A stretch of 64,000 nt of DNA from Microbulbifer sp. MI-G (GCF_030440425.1 NZ_CP098023.1:1911501-1975500); one strand, 5' to 3'. Positions 54,857-63,746 are shown, numbered from the stretch's first letter. A program made the numbers and translations. Notes: a model not told the origin generated them from the sequence alone.

Positions 54857-56131
54857 TTATGACTCGGGAGTTTGGCTGAGAGCAGCGCCCGCGGCCCCCG
54901 TCAGCCCCTCTAGGATTTCCCACTGAGCACCGATCAACTTGCGCAACCGCATCCATTGGGTATACAGGGAGTCATCCATGGGCCAGCCGGACTTGAGCAG
55001 GGGCTGATAGAGATCCAGGGCGCGTTGGGCACAACACTTCATGGAGAAATCTTGTGCGGTATTACGGGCTTGGCGTATCAGGGCGTGGCGGTTCTCCTGG
55101 GGAAGCTGATGCAGCCAGAGTATTGCCCGAACAAAGCTGCGGGTTTCCCCCTCTGTGACTAAGCGGCCATTGATCCTATCGCGCACTATTTCACGCGTAC
55201 CATTGGCGTCTAGGGCGATGACTGGAACGCCTGAGGCCATGGCCTCGGATAGAACGAGCCCCTGGGTTTCGGTGGTGGAGGCAAAGACAAAAGTATCCAT
55301 AGCGTTGTAACTATCCCGGTGCCAACTGCCCAGCACTGTGCCGGGCATGTGCAGGCGTTCAGAGAGACCTCGCCTTACAAAGATCTGTTGTAGCTCTTCC
55401 TGCAGCGGGCCGCTGCCGGCGAAAAGGAAGTGGGCGTTTTTCTCGGCCTGCAGAAATTCAGCCACGGCATGACACAAAAAGTGCAGGTTTTTTTCCTGCC
55501 CGAGACGGCCGAGATGCCCCACCACAAATGCAGACTCGGGAATATCTAGTTGTCGGCGTACTCTGCCGCCGTCCCCATCGGCATACTGTTCCAGTTGCAC
55601 ACCGGTAGGCACTTCGGCAATGGGTGTTTGCACACCCCGTTGCTGCAACAGCTTGGCAATGCTCAAACTGGGTGCCAGCACCAGATTGGCTAAGTTGGCG
55701 TAGCGGGTGGCCAGCTCGATCACAAAGCGCTTGAGTACCTGGGAGTCGGCCGGAACATAGTGCGTGTAGTGCTCATACAAGGTGTGGTGGGTAAACACCA
55801 GTGGCAGCTCCCGCTCCCGGGCTACCCGCAGTGCGGTCATACCGAGCAGAAAGGGGTGGTGGGCATGCACTATATCCGGCTGGAACCTATCCAGACGCTC
55901 ACTCAGATCCGGTGAAAAGGGCAGGGCGACAGAAAAGTCACTGCCGTTGAAATTCTGGATGGCGTGAATCCGCAGGACATGTTGCTCACCAGGTATTTTT
56001 TCCGGAAATTCCGGCGCAACCACCAGAACCTCATGGCCGCGCTTGCGGTACTCGGCGCTGAAGGCATCAATCGAATGCGCAACGCCACCGACGTGGGGCA
56101 AATAGGTATTGGTGAGCATGACAATATTCAC
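54857..56131 (-). CDS. GT4-family glycosyltransferase
   Basis: A 424-residue GT-B enzyme. N-terminal VNIVMLTNTYLPHVGGVAHSI and HAHHPFLLG; the acceptor-side motif FTHHTLYEHYTHYVP resembles lipid glycosyltransferases such as monoglucosyldiacylglycerol synthase; the donor side has GHLGRLGQEKNL, FAGSGPLQEEL and ASTTETQGLVLSEAMASGVPV. It likely adds a hexose to a membrane lipid, but donor and acceptor are not proven. The start is GTG at 56131, overlapping the upstream stop as GTGA, so translation is coupled. The stop lies eight bases before the fusion gene. Confidence 0.85.
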   Translation of the reverse strand: MNIVMLTNTYLPHVGGVAHSIDAFSAEYRKRGHEVLVVAPEFPEKIPGEQHVLRIHAIQNFNGSDFSVALPFSPDLSERLDRFQPDIVHAHHPFLLGMTALRVARERELPLVFTHHTLYEHYTHYVPADSQVLKRFVIELATRYANLANLVLAPSLSIAKLLQQRGVQTPIAEVPTGVQLEQYADGDGGRVRRQLDIPESAFVVGHLGRLGQEKNLHFLCHAVAEFLQAEKNAHFLFAGSGPLQEELQQIFVRRGLSERLHMPGTVLGSWHRDSYNAMDTFVFASTTETQGLVLSEAMASGVPVIALDANGTREIVRDRINGRLVTEGETRSFVRAILWLHQLPQENRHALIRQARNTAQDFSMKCCAQRALDLYQPLLKSGWPMDDSLYTQWMRLRKLIGAQWEILEGLTGAAGAALSQTPES

Positions 56132-58368
56132 TGGATGCTCAGCTCCACGTGTTGCAAGCCTTCCGTCACCCGTGTGGGCCTGTAGTCGAGGGGATTGACG
56201 CAAATCGTTGGCGGCTTGTCATACCAGTCGGCTTCCCAGGATATTGACGGGTTGATGCCGGGATGGATCTCCAAGGTAATGACGCCAAATCGAGTGGGCG
56301 CAGGGCCGAAGCGGATGGGTTTTCTGGTGGTGGTGTCGCCGATCCATTCCGGTGGCAGACCTGCGCCTAAAACCAGGATGTCCTGCTCTTCCCGTACAAA
56401 ACAGTTACGCTGCATGGCAACCCATTCGGCGGCGGCCCAGGCGTGCTGCCCATCTCCCATACAGCCGCCGAGAGAGAGGGGGTGAATCGCCTCCGGCCAC
56501 TGGCCAGTGGGGGAGGCGAGGCGCGCTACATTTCCCATTAACTCGAGGCAGCGCCGGTCCCCGGCCCGCAACAAGAGCTGAGCAATATGCAAAGTCAGGT
56601 AGGCGTTGATCCCCGAGTGGATCATGTCCTGAAAAAAACCGCCGCTGACAAAACAGGTGTCGATCAGGTAGTCAGCCAGGTCGGTAAGGCGGGGATCGTC
56701 TGGAGGGTAGAGCTGCAGCGGATAACCGGCGGCTATGGAGCCTATGGCACCCGCGTCCAGCCGCCGGTTGGGAGAGGCGGGCATTGCCGGCCGTCCCAAT
56801 CTGCGCTCAGCGCTGGCCAGGCTTTTGTTGATGGTGCGCTGAAATGCACTGGCTGCAGCGCTGAAGTGGTGGGCGTTTTCGTCGATTCCTTCCCGTAGGC
56901 AGATGGCAGCGGCTGCCTGCAAGCCGGCCACAGCCCAAAAATCATCCCAGTAATAGCAGTCGTTGGGGCCCAGGTGTTCAGCACTGAAACCCGCAGGAAG
57001 CAGACCGGCGCAGCGGCTGTCATTCTGAGGCTGTCGTTTGCCAATAATCCATTTTGCCCCCTTGAGCACCGGCTCATACCAGGCCCGCTTGAGGGGTTTG
57101 TTGGCCAGTTGGCAGTAGCGGTCAAAAATCCACAGGGCCTCGCCGTTGGAATCCCACTCCCCGTCCTGTGAGTGAAAGAAACCATCGCGCTTTTGTCGTT
57201 TGGGAAACTGGTCCAGGGCCCGCTCGGCCCGCTTCGTCAGCCCGGCAAACAACAGCGATTGAATTATAAATGTGGCATCCCGGAACCAGAAGCGTTTGTA
57301 GGTATAGGGACCTGGGTATACATCCTTGGGAGAATGCAGGATCAGGGTGCGGATTGCCGCATCATAGAGGAATTGATGATCCTTATCCGGTACCTCAAGG
57401 GCGCAGTGCCCTTCCAGGCTTTCTTGCCAGGTTGTGGTAATTGTGTCTTTGTGCGTCTCGGTGACCAGGGGAATAGAGACCTCCAGCTTGCGGGGTTTTT
57501 GCCGCTCTATGCGGAACATGGCCGCTGCCGTGGCCATGCCCACGTCACACTCTCCCTGCATGCATCCTTTTTTATCTTTCAGGTGCAGGAAAATATCGCC
57601 ATTGCGGTAGTCGGACGCCAGGTGCTTGTCTGCAGGGTGTTCGAATTGAACGGCGGGCCGGCCCTCTATCAACCAGTGTCGGCCATTACCCGCCAGGCGC
57701 ACCTTATGCACAAAACTGACGCCCTCGGGATTGCAGGGGCGCAGTACCACCACTAGCCAGCCACCGCCGTTGCAGCTGGCGGTGAGTGCCATGGTGCAGC
57801 AGGGGCCTTCGGGCCCTGCCTGCACCTGTATGCGGTTGCAGAGTTTCAGGTTTTTATGGGCGGTTTCAGTGACTATGGCAATATTGTCCAGATCCAGGTG
57901 CTGTTTGCAGTAGGGAAGGGAGGAGGGCGTCAATGTATCGCCGGCGTCATTGATTACCCAGGCATCAATAGACCAACCATCGTAGTGGGGGGTGAGTAGT
58001 CCACGGGGATCTACAATCGGCAGCGCCTCGCAGTCCGGCAGCCCTACAGCGGTCCAGTTGCGGTGACTGAGATTGCAATGGGTGATGGAGAAGGCGCGGG
58101 GTATAAAGGACTTATCCCGGGGATCAAATTGGCGTTGGATCCAGTAGGGCCAGACCCAGTCCAGATTGTGCTGGATAACTTTACTGTTAATCAATGCACG
58201 TGCGTGAAATACCGCTCCGGCCCGCAGCAGTTCAATAGGTTCGCTCACTTCTGAGGGCTCGGCAAAGCGCTGAAGATGCGCCATCAATGTCAAAGGGTCC
58301 AGGAAACCATGAGCTGTGGCGAATCGGCGTACGAAGAAGCGCCATGGCAGCCATTTCATCCAGGGCAT
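56128..58368 (-). CDS. Six-hairpin glycosidase-like protein, unknown specificity
   Basis: A 746-residue protein with no signal peptide, so cytoplasmic. The C-terminal half has (alpha/alpha)6 glycosidase-like features: YTYKRFWFRDATFIIQSLL, DGFFHSQDGEWDSNGEALWIF, NDCYYWDDFWAVAGLQAAA, GQWPEAIHPLSLGGCMGDGQHAWAA. The acidic residues in EWDSNGE and WPEA are candidate catalytic residues. The N-terminal half is a beta-rich region of unknown type. It may hydrolyse an oligosaccharide or debranch a glucan; it is not a standard trehalase or GlgX. ATG at 58368 overlaps the preceding stop by one base (TAATG). Confidence 0.7.
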   Translation of the reverse strand: MPWMKWLPWRFFVRRFATAHGFLDPLTLMAHLQRFAEPSEVSEPIELLRAGAVFHARALINSKVIQHNLDWVWPYWIQRQFDPRDKSFIPRAFSITHCNLSHRNWTAVGLPDCEALPIVDPRGLLTPHYDGWSIDAWVINDAGDTLTPSSLPYCKQHLDLDNIAIVTETAHKNLKLCNRIQVQAGPEGPCCTMALTASCNGGGWLVVVLRPCNPEGVSFVHKVRLAGNGRHWLIEGRPAVQFEHPADKHLASDYRNGDIFLHLKDKKGCMQGECDVGMATAAAMFRIERQKPRKLEVSIPLVTETHKDTITTTWQESLEGHCALEVPDKDHQFLYDAAIRTLILHSPKDVYPGPYTYKRFWFRDATFIIQSLLFAGLTKRAERALDQFPKRQKRDGFFHSQDGEWDSNGEALWIFDRYCQLANKPLKRAWYEPVLKGAKWIIGKRQPQNDSRCAGLLPAGFSAEHLGPNDCYYWDDFWAVAGLQAAAAICLREGIDENAHHFSAAASAFQRTINKSLASAERRLGRPAMPASPNRRLDAGAIGSIAAGYPLQLYPPDDPRLTDLADYLIDTCFVSGGFFQDMIHSGINAYLTLHIAQLLLRAGDRRCLELMGNVARLASPTGQWPEAIHPLSLGGCMGDGQHAWAAAEWVAMQRNCFVREEQDILVLGAGLPPEWIGDTTTRKPIRFGPAPTRFGVITLEIHPGINPSISWEADWYDKPPTICVNPLDYRPTRVTEGLQHVELSIQ

Positions 58369-59120
58369 TATAAATCCTCTTCTCGAACGATTTGTCTGAG
58401 GGCGCGGCGCGCCATACGGGTGAGGCCGATCAGGGCCACTACCGCCAGAACAAAGCCCGCGATATATAGGGTCCACTGAAGGGGTGTGCGCTCTTCTACC
58501 TTGCCCAGAGAGGTCAGGTCTGCGGCGATGGAGCCGACATAGACGTTGTGAATTGTGAGGGGGATGATGCCCAGCGTGTTTCCCAGCACAAAATCCCGCA
58601 GCTTTAGGGGCGTCAACCCAAAAAAGTAATTGGAGAGTTTGAAGGGAAACAGTGGTACCAGGCGCGTTAGCATCACCATCTGCCATCCTTCGCGCCGGAT
58701 GATTTCGCCGATGGTTGCCGGTTTGATATGGGACATGACCCAGCGTGAAGGCCTTTCACCAAAGAGATAGCGAGCACTGAGGAAGGCGATAGTGGCGCCG
58801 AGTACAGTGCCGGCGATTACCAGGAGGGACCCTTTCGGGACCCCGAAAACAAATCCGGCACCCATGGTAAAGATGACACCGGGCAGCAGCAGGATCACCG
58901 CCGCTGCGACAATCAGGATAAACAGCAGGCTTGTTTGCCAGCCGCGGTCGTTGAGCCACTGGAGCAGCGCTATCAGTTGTTCATCCAGGTCAAAATAGAA
59001 TACCAGGCTGAGCGCTCCCGCCACGACGATAAGACACACAGTAAATGCTGCAACTGGTAGGAACTTCGCCGACATAAAACTGCCCGGGAAACCAACATTT
59101 GCGAAATTGATCGCCGCCAT
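58368..59120 (-). CDS. TVP38/TMEM64 (VTT domain) family membrane protein
   Basis: A 250-residue inner-membrane protein of the DedA/VTT superfamily. Signature regions: LLLPGVIFTMGAGFVFG, GTVLGATIAFLSARYLFGE, VMLTRLVPLFPFKLSNYFFG and LGIIPLTIHNVYVGS. VTT proteins are proposed lipid scramblases or flippases. An internal ATG at 59075 is an alternative start; the first is taken because the annotated N-terminus is short in either case. It is the first gene of the four-gene operon, joined to the next by a TAATG overlap. Confidence 0.88.
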   Translation of the reverse strand: MAAINFANVGFPGSFMSAKFLPVAAFTVCLIVVAGALSLVFYFDLDEQLIALLQWLNDRGWQTSLLFILIVAAAVILLLPGVIFTMGAGFVFGVPKGSLLVIAGTVLGATIAFLSARYLFGERPSRWVMSHIKPATIGEIIRREGWQMVMLTRLVPLFPFKLSNYFFGLTPLKLRDFVLGNTLGIIPLTIHNVYVGSIAADLTSLGKVEERTPLQWTLYIAGFVLAVVALIGLTRMARRALRQIVREEDL

Positions 59121-59495
59121 TTATTAGCCTAGCCAAAGGACAACGGCAGGTGAAACCTCATATTGGCGTTTGGTGAATGTTTAAGGATGAATTTCGCGTT
59201 ATAGGGGAGAGGTTGCAGAGGCAAAGTATGCCAGCGGCAGAAACAGTAATCCCCAGGTTGTGCTTTCCCAAACTGGTTTTAATAAAACAATAAAAGGCTA
59301 TAGCAAACGGGAATAGCATGGTGAAATAACAGGCTGGCGTGAGATTGGGCGCAACTGTCTGGTGATGGGCTTGCAGCACATCTACTTACTGGGTCTTAAA
59401 TATTTTTGCATGGTAGCGAGCCTGTGCCGTTGTTGGGATAGAGGTATTCGTTGTTCAAGGGCGGCTACGTAGTATGAATATTCGCCGGTGCTGCT
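59121..59495. other. Gap between the four-gene operon and the RND remnant
   Basis: 375 bases containing the promoter region of the minus-strand operon and, near its right end, out-of-frame traces of the RND transporter that continues downstream. No intact gene. Confidence 0.4.
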
Positions 59496-59828
59496 GTGAT
59501 TGTTGTATTTATTGGTTTCTCGGACTGGTGGACAGCAGTGTTGTTGATGATCTTCGGTTTTATTCATCTTTTAGGCATCGATATTCAGCAGGTTTCAATT
59601 TTCATTCTGACCATCGCCCTGGGGCTTCTGGTGGATGATCCGCTCGTGGCTAATGTTGCTATGCACGACAGATGGCCGCCGGTAATCTCCCCATGGCTGG
59701 GGGCGACGATTCTGGCCAAAGCCATATTTTTCGTGACATTTACCAAACAGCACCGGAACCGGTGGTATAGCCCGATTGCCTTGGATTATTATGATTGCGC
59801 CGCAGGGGCGAATGGAGGATCCCAGTGA
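59496..59828 (+). pseudogene. Fragment of an RND efflux transporter (AcrB family)
   Basis: The 110-codon frame reads IVVFIGFSDWWTAVLL, FGFIHLLGIDIQQVSI, LTIALGLLVDDPLVAN and WLGATILAKAIFFVTFT, the transmembrane core of RND pumps including the aspartate pair of the proton relay region. A full pump has over 1000 residues; here only about 90 match before the sequence diverges. Upstream traces are out of frame. It is a decayed gene. Confidence 0.85.
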
Positions 59829-59968
59829 AGAAAAGGCCCTATTTGACCTTGTGTGCCTCCAGTAATTACTGAATGGCAAGTCATGCTACTGCTGTCTAGT
59901 ATTGAGCCTAGGTGGCGTGAATTTTTCCCACCTGTCTCTTTACTGCCGCTATTGTAACGAGGTTGGTC

Positions 59969-60508
59969 ATGAGAAAGACGGCAAGAGAAACCTTGCATAG
60001 CAAAGAACACGCGCGGCTCAATACTCCGACTGATTTGGGTGAACGGGCGCGCGAAGACATTACCGGCTCGGTGAATATGCTGCTGGCGGATACCTTCGGG
60101 CTGTTTATGAAAACCAAGAATTTTCACTGGCATGTCAGTGGCCCGCACTTTCGTGATTATCACCTGCTGTTTGATGAACAAGCGGAAGAGATTCTGGGTA
60201 TGACCGATGTACTAGCCGAGCGGGTGCGCAAGCTAGGTGGCACCACGCTGCATTCCATCGGCCATATCGCCAAACTGCAGCGCGCCTCTGAGAACGATGC
60301 GGAGTATGTGGACCCGCAGGACATGTTGGCGGAGCTGCGCGAGGACAATCAGGCAATGATTGCCCGTATGCGTGAGGTGCATGCACTCTGTGATGGGCAC
60401 CACGATGTTGGAACGAGCAGCCTGCTGGAGGAATTCATTGATCAGGCGGAAAGGCGGGCTTGGTTCCTGTTTGAGGCTAGCCGCAGCTCTGGCTTGATCC
60501 GGCACTAG
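59969..60508 (+). CDS. dps: Dps-family ferritin-like DNA-protection protein
   Basis: A 179-residue Dps-type protein. The intersubunit ferroxidase ligands are visible in NFHWHVSGPHFRDYHLLFDEQAEEI (His, Asp, Glu), together with LGGTTLHSIGHIAKL and the C-terminal RRAWFLFEASRSS. It oxidises ferrous iron with peroxide, stores ferric iron, and may coat DNA through the basic N-terminal tail (MRKTARETLHSKEHARL). ATG at 59969; a TTG two codons upstream is possible. It is flanked by decayed DNA on both sides. Confidence 0.93.
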   Translation: MRKTARETLHSKEHARLNTPTDLGERAREDITGSVNMLLADTFGLFMKTKNFHWHVSGPHFRDYHLLFDEQAEEILGMTDVLAERVRKLGGTTLHSIGHIAKLQRASENDAEYVDPQDMLAELREDNQAMIARMREVHALCDGHHDVGTSSLLEEFIDQAERRAWFLFEASRSSGLIRH

Positions 60509-60561
60509 GCTTGAAAGGCATCGTTAATGACCACGTAGTCCATGGATGCTACGTTCAAGCC
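60508..60561. repeat. Nested inverted repeat at the 3' end of dps
   Basis: GGCTTGAA (60508-60515) pairs with TTCAAGCC (60554-60561), enclosing GCATC/GATGC arms and an ACGTAG/CTACGT pair as an alternative fold. It overlaps the dps stop codon. There is no T-run, so it is not a classical terminator. Confidence 0.6.
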
Positions 60562-61251
60562 TCGGAATCAGTGCAAGTTTAATAGGCTTTTGGAATTATC
60601 TCTCGCCATCAAAGACTATGGTAAAATCGTGTAAGAAATTATGTTCACAACCACTCATTCTAGATAGATTTATACCCAAGGTCCTTGAATTCGCTCAATC
60701 TCAGTTGTTGGGCGAGGCTATATATTGTCGATTGAAAGATGCCTATGTTGAACGGAAACTAATGTCGAGAATTAGTTTTCATTAATCGTTAGGTTGATAG
60801 TAATCAAAAGGTTATTTTGTTACTGTAAGCCAGCTTGGTACTTGACACTAAGTATAGAAATTTTTGTCTATTTGAAACTGTTGCTTCAGAAGATGAAATT
60901 GGACAGTGCTTTAGATAGTGTCCAAAATTCTCGTATAGTCGATTATTGTAAAGGTCAAGTATTTTGGGCCGCTGTCTTATAGTATTTCAATATTCTCTTT
61001 TGCCAATTTCGACGGTAAACTATTGTCGTGTTGATATAGCTGCATTTGGCTATAGTAACCAATAATATAATTATTGATGTCCCGCGTGGTTGCCAAAAAA
61101 TTTGGTAGTTAACCTCTGGAACCCACTTCGTTTTTAAGCTTTAGAAGATGCTATCAGCCTCCGCATTGTTCAGTAGTTCCCATGGAGACCCAGACTCTGT
61201 TTCATTCGATAGTGCCAAGGGAACTGCCGGAATTCCAGGCTGGTGTACCCT
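60562..61251. other. AT-rich region before the IS element
   Basis: About 690 bases, clearly more AT-rich than the flanking genes, with short frames only. A TTGGACA (60899-60905) / TGTCCAA (60919-60925) inverted repeat is the only structure I can point to. Base use suggests acquired or decayed DNA at the border of the polysaccharide locus. Confidence 0.5.
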
Positions 61252-61322
61252 GGTAATCACCCCGAAAACCCACTGGAACCAAAAGTAGAATTTTCCCGTA
61301 AAATACGCGCAGGAGATTCTGC

Positions 61323-61589
61323 ATGAAAAAATCGAAGTACAGCGACAGCCAGATTCTGGCGATACTCAAGCAGGCCGAAAATGGCGTGCCAGTGCCTGAA
61401 CTATGCCGAGAACACGGTATGAGCTCAGCGAGCTTCTATAAGTGGCGATCCAAGTACGGCGGCATGGATGCCTCAATGATGGCCCGCCTGAAGGAACTGG
61501 AGGATGAAAATCGGCGCCTCAAGAAGATGTATGCCGAAGAGCAGTTGAAGGCTGAAATCGTTCAGGAAGCTCTGCAAAAAAAGTGGTAA
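61323..61589 (+). CDS. IS3-family transposase OrfA
   Basis: An 88-residue protein with an N-terminal helix-turn-helix ([36 protein letters not shown]) and a leucine-zipper segment ([20 protein letters not shown]). It binds the terminal repeats. It overlaps orfB by seven bases in the -1 frame. The run of seven A before G at 61576-61583 is a typical slippery site. Confidence 0.93.
   Translation: MKKSKYSDSQILAILKQAENGVPVPELCREHGMSSASFYKWRSKYGGMDASMMARLKELEDENRRLKKMYAEEQLKAEIVQEALQKKW
61576..61583 (+). promoter_or_regulatory. Programmed -1 frameshift site in the IS3 element
   Basis: AAAAAAAG lies in the overlap of orfA and orfB; slippage by one base backward fuses the two frames into an OrfAB transposase of roughly 358 residues. 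Confidence 0.75.
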
Positions 61590-62398
61590 AGCCATCTCGG
61601 CGAAAGGAGATGGCGCGGCAAGCCGTAGCCACACGGTACATCAGTATTCGAATTGCCTGTGCTGCTTTCGGTGTCAGTGAAAGTTGCTATCGTTATCAGC
61701 CTGTTCTCAGCGATGAAAACGAGGAGATTGCCGATTGGCTTATCCGGTTAACAAATGAGCAGAGTGACTGGGGCTTTGGCCAGTGCTTTCATTACCTACG
61801 CAACGTGGAGGACGCTCAGTGGAACCACAAGCGCGTTTACCGGATCTACTGTGAGCTGGCGTTAAATATGCGAATAAAGCCAAAACGTCGCCTCAAGCGC
61901 CAGGCACCAGAACCTCTGAAAGAACCAACAAAAGCGAACCAAGTATGGTCAATGGACTTTATGCATGACCAGCTAAGCGATGGCCGGAACTTCAGGCTGT
62001 TCAATGTCATTGATGATTACAGGCGTGAAGGACTGGCAATCGAGGCCGGTTTTTCACTGCCAACGATACGTGTGACTCGCGCTCTCAACCAGCTACTTGA
62101 ATGGCGGGGCAAGTCCAGCATTATCCGCTGTGATAATGGCCCTGAGTTCATCAGTCATGAGTTTGTAGCATGGGCGAAAAAGCGGCGAATACGGATCGAG
62201 TACATCCAGCCAGGCAAACCACAACAAAATGCTTATATCGAGCGAGCCAACAGAACCATTCGGTATAGTTGGCTCAGCAAGCACCTCTTCGACAGCCTTG
62301 AAGAGGTTCAGGATTATGCAACTGAATGGTTATGGTTTTACAATCACCGCCGGCCACACAAAGCAAATGGCGGTAAACCACCGTTGATGGTGGCTTAA
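61583..62398 (+). CDS. IS3-family transposase OrfB (DDE domain)
   Basis: A 271-residue integrase-fold domain. The catalytic triad is complete: Asp in WSMDFMHDQ, Asp in [11 protein letters not shown] and Glu in [11 protein letters not shown], with 35 residues between the last two (DD35E). An HTH_21-type segment ([19 protein letters not shown]) lies at the start. It is probably made mainly as an OrfAB fusion; the GTG at 61583 is a nominal start. No internal stop or frameshift is seen, so the element may be active. Confidence 0.93.
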   Translation: MVKPSRRKEMARQAVATRYISIRIACAAFGVSESCYRYQPVLSDENEEIADWLIRLTNEQSDWGFGQCFHYLRNVEDAQWNHKRVYRIYCELALNMRIKPKRRLKRQAPEPLKEPTKANQVWSMDFMHDQLSDGRNFRLFNVIDDYRREGLAIEAGFSLPTIRVTRALNQLLEWRGKSSIIRCDNGPEFISHEFVAWAKKRRIRIEYIQPGKPQQNAYIERANRTIRYSWLSKHLFDSLEEVQDYATEWLWFYNHRRPHKANGGKPPLMVA

Positions 62399-62464
62399 CC
62401 TCTACTTTTGGTTGCGGGTAAAAATGGGGGGATTACCCCCTCTTCACTGGTCTGAAATGAACGT

Positions 62465-62637
62465 TATACTTTCCAGCTGACTTCTCAAATTATCTGCATC
62501 CGTGACTCCTTGGTAGAGTTGCATACTCCCATAGTTTCTCAGGCGACTTTTACCACCTTCCCTTGATCAACAACTAATTGCGCCACCTCCAGCTTGAATA
62601 CTGGACTAATCCATCTTCTTGCAGTGGTTATTTTTTC
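62465..62637 (-). pseudogene. Remnant of a second IS3-type orfA, opposite orientation
   Basis: On the minus strand the sequence reads TTARRWISPVFKLEVAQLVV, then DQGKVVKVA, a stop, and ETMGVCNST. This matches the N-terminus of another IS3 subgroup orfA (x-x-FKLEAAQLV-x-DQGY-x-x-KEAAEAMGVGKST). It differs clearly from the intact element's OrfA, so it is an older insertion now broken by stops. Confidence 0.7.
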
Positions 62638-62772
62638 ACCCAATCTTCGCTGGGCGTGATATTATCGCTCAAAGCTAGGTGGCTAAATTCAGTATGCCAC
62701 CACAACCGGCTCACTTTGTTGGAGCTGTTCAGATGTTTAGGTACCTATGCCAATTTGCTCAAAGAGAACTCA

Positions 62773-63729
62773 ATGAAGAAAGTCATGGTGACCGGAGCAT
62801 CGGGCTTTGTCGGCTCTAGTTTACTGAGGAGTCTCGCAGAATCCGGATTTCAGGTGATAGCAGCACTTAGACATTCTTCGAGAAAGGTGTATCTAGGAGT
62901 TCCTGATATCCGGGTGGAGGGCTTGCTTTCGGATACTGATTGGACTTTGGCCCTGGAGGAAACCGAGGTTGTGATTCATACAGCGGCTCGCGTACATGTA
63001 ATGAATGATAAAGCAATGGATCCATTATGTGAATTCCGCAAGATAAATGTTGAAGGTACATTGAACCTGGCTCGGCAAGCTGTCAGGCAGGGTGTGCGTC
63101 GCTTTATCTTTATCAGCTCTATTGGCGTGAACGGATTAGAGACTTCCACAAAACCATTTGATGAACAATGTGAAGAGAATCCTCATACAGCTTATGCTGT
63201 ATCAAAATCAGAAGCAGAGACTGAGCTTAATCGATTGCTGACAGGCACGCAAACGGAGTTGGTCATCATTCGTCCACCGCTGGTTTATGGAGTTGATGCG
63301 CCTGGTAATTTTGGCCGTTTGATTCGGCTTGTAGCTTTAGGGGTGCCTATGCCACTTGGTTGTATTAACAATCGCCGCAGTGTTGTATCGCTTGAAAATT
63401 TAGTCAGTTTTATTACTTTATGTATTGAGCACCCGCTAGCTGCAGGCCAACTTTTCCTTGTGTCAGATGGTGAAGATATCTCGAGCATGGAAATCGTGGC
63501 GGCCCTTGCACGTGGTATGAATAGAAAAATGCTTATCCTCCCTGTACCTGATTTTTTGCTCAAGTTTGGTGCGGAACTGTTTAAAAAGAAGTCCCTATAT
63601 ATACAACTTTGTTGTTCTTTGCAAATAGACTCATCTAAAGCCAGAAATATCCTCGGTTGGCGGCCTAGGAAAAATACTGTTGAAGCGCTAGAAGAAATCG
63701 GCCGATTATATGTGAAGTATGTCGCATAA
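62773..63729 (+). CDS. NAD-dependent sugar-nucleotide epimerase/dehydratase (extended SDR)
   Basis: A 318-residue extended SDR. The Rossmann motif is VTGASGFVGSSLL, the active site has SSIGVNG and the YxxxK pair in TAYAVSKSEAE, and RPPLVYGVDAPGNFGRLIRLV is typical of UDP-hexose 4-epimerase-like enzymes of O-antigen loci (WbpV-like). It is followed by a WecA/WbpL-type transferase, the usual partner that puts the first sugar on undecaprenyl phosphate. ATG at 62773 follows AAAGAGAA; the upstream frame covers the IS remnant and is rejected. Confidence 0.9.
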   Translation: MKKVMVTGASGFVGSSLLRSLAESGFQVIAALRHSSRKVYLGVPDIRVEGLLSDTDWTLALEETEVVIHTAARVHVMNDKAMDPLCEFRKINVEGTLNLARQAVRQGVRRFIFISSIGVNGLETSTKPFDEQCEENPHTAYAVSKSEAETELNRLLTGTQTELVIIRPPLVYGVDAPGNFGRLIRLVALGVPMPLGCINNRRSVVSLENLVSFITLCIEHPLAAGQLFLVSDGEDISSMEIVAALARGMNRKMLILPVPDFLLKFGAELFKKKSLYIQLCCSLQIDSSKARNILGWRPRKNTVEALEEIGRLYVKYVA

Positions 63730-63746
63730 AATTTAGTGAGGTGTTC

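Larger units (their letters stand above)
61252..62437 (+). mobile_element. IS3-family insertion sequence, apparently intact
   Basis: An 1186-bp element bounded by GGTAATCACCCC (61252-61263) and GGGGGGATTACC (62426-62437), a 12-bp terminal inverted repeat with one mismatch; an inner AACCAAAAGTAGA is also repeated in inverted orientation near both ends. CCCT occurs on both outer sides (61248-61251 and 62438-62441), consistent with a 4-bp target duplication. It carries orfA and orfB in overlapping frames with a frameshift site. If the ends are TG/CA as in many IS3 elements, each boundary shifts by one base and the duplication is less clear. Confidence 0.85.

Noticed and set aside
58369..58686. 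N-terminal extension of the glycosidase-like gene
   Set aside because: The extension lies inside the VTT gene in another frame and is Pro/Arg-rich shadow sequence; ATG at 58368 overlaps the upstream stop as TAATG.
60508..60561. Integron attC site
   Set aside because: The arms do not contain the RYYYAAC/GTTRRRY core sites, and no integrase gene is nearby.
60546..60785. A 79-codon plus-strand frame after dps
   Set aside because: It lies in AT-rich DNA, starts inside an inverted repeat, and has no recognisable motif or ribosome site.
62578..62772. N-terminal extension of the epimerase gene
   Set aside because: It covers the IS3 remnant in antisense; the Rossmann fold begins directly at the ATG at 62773.
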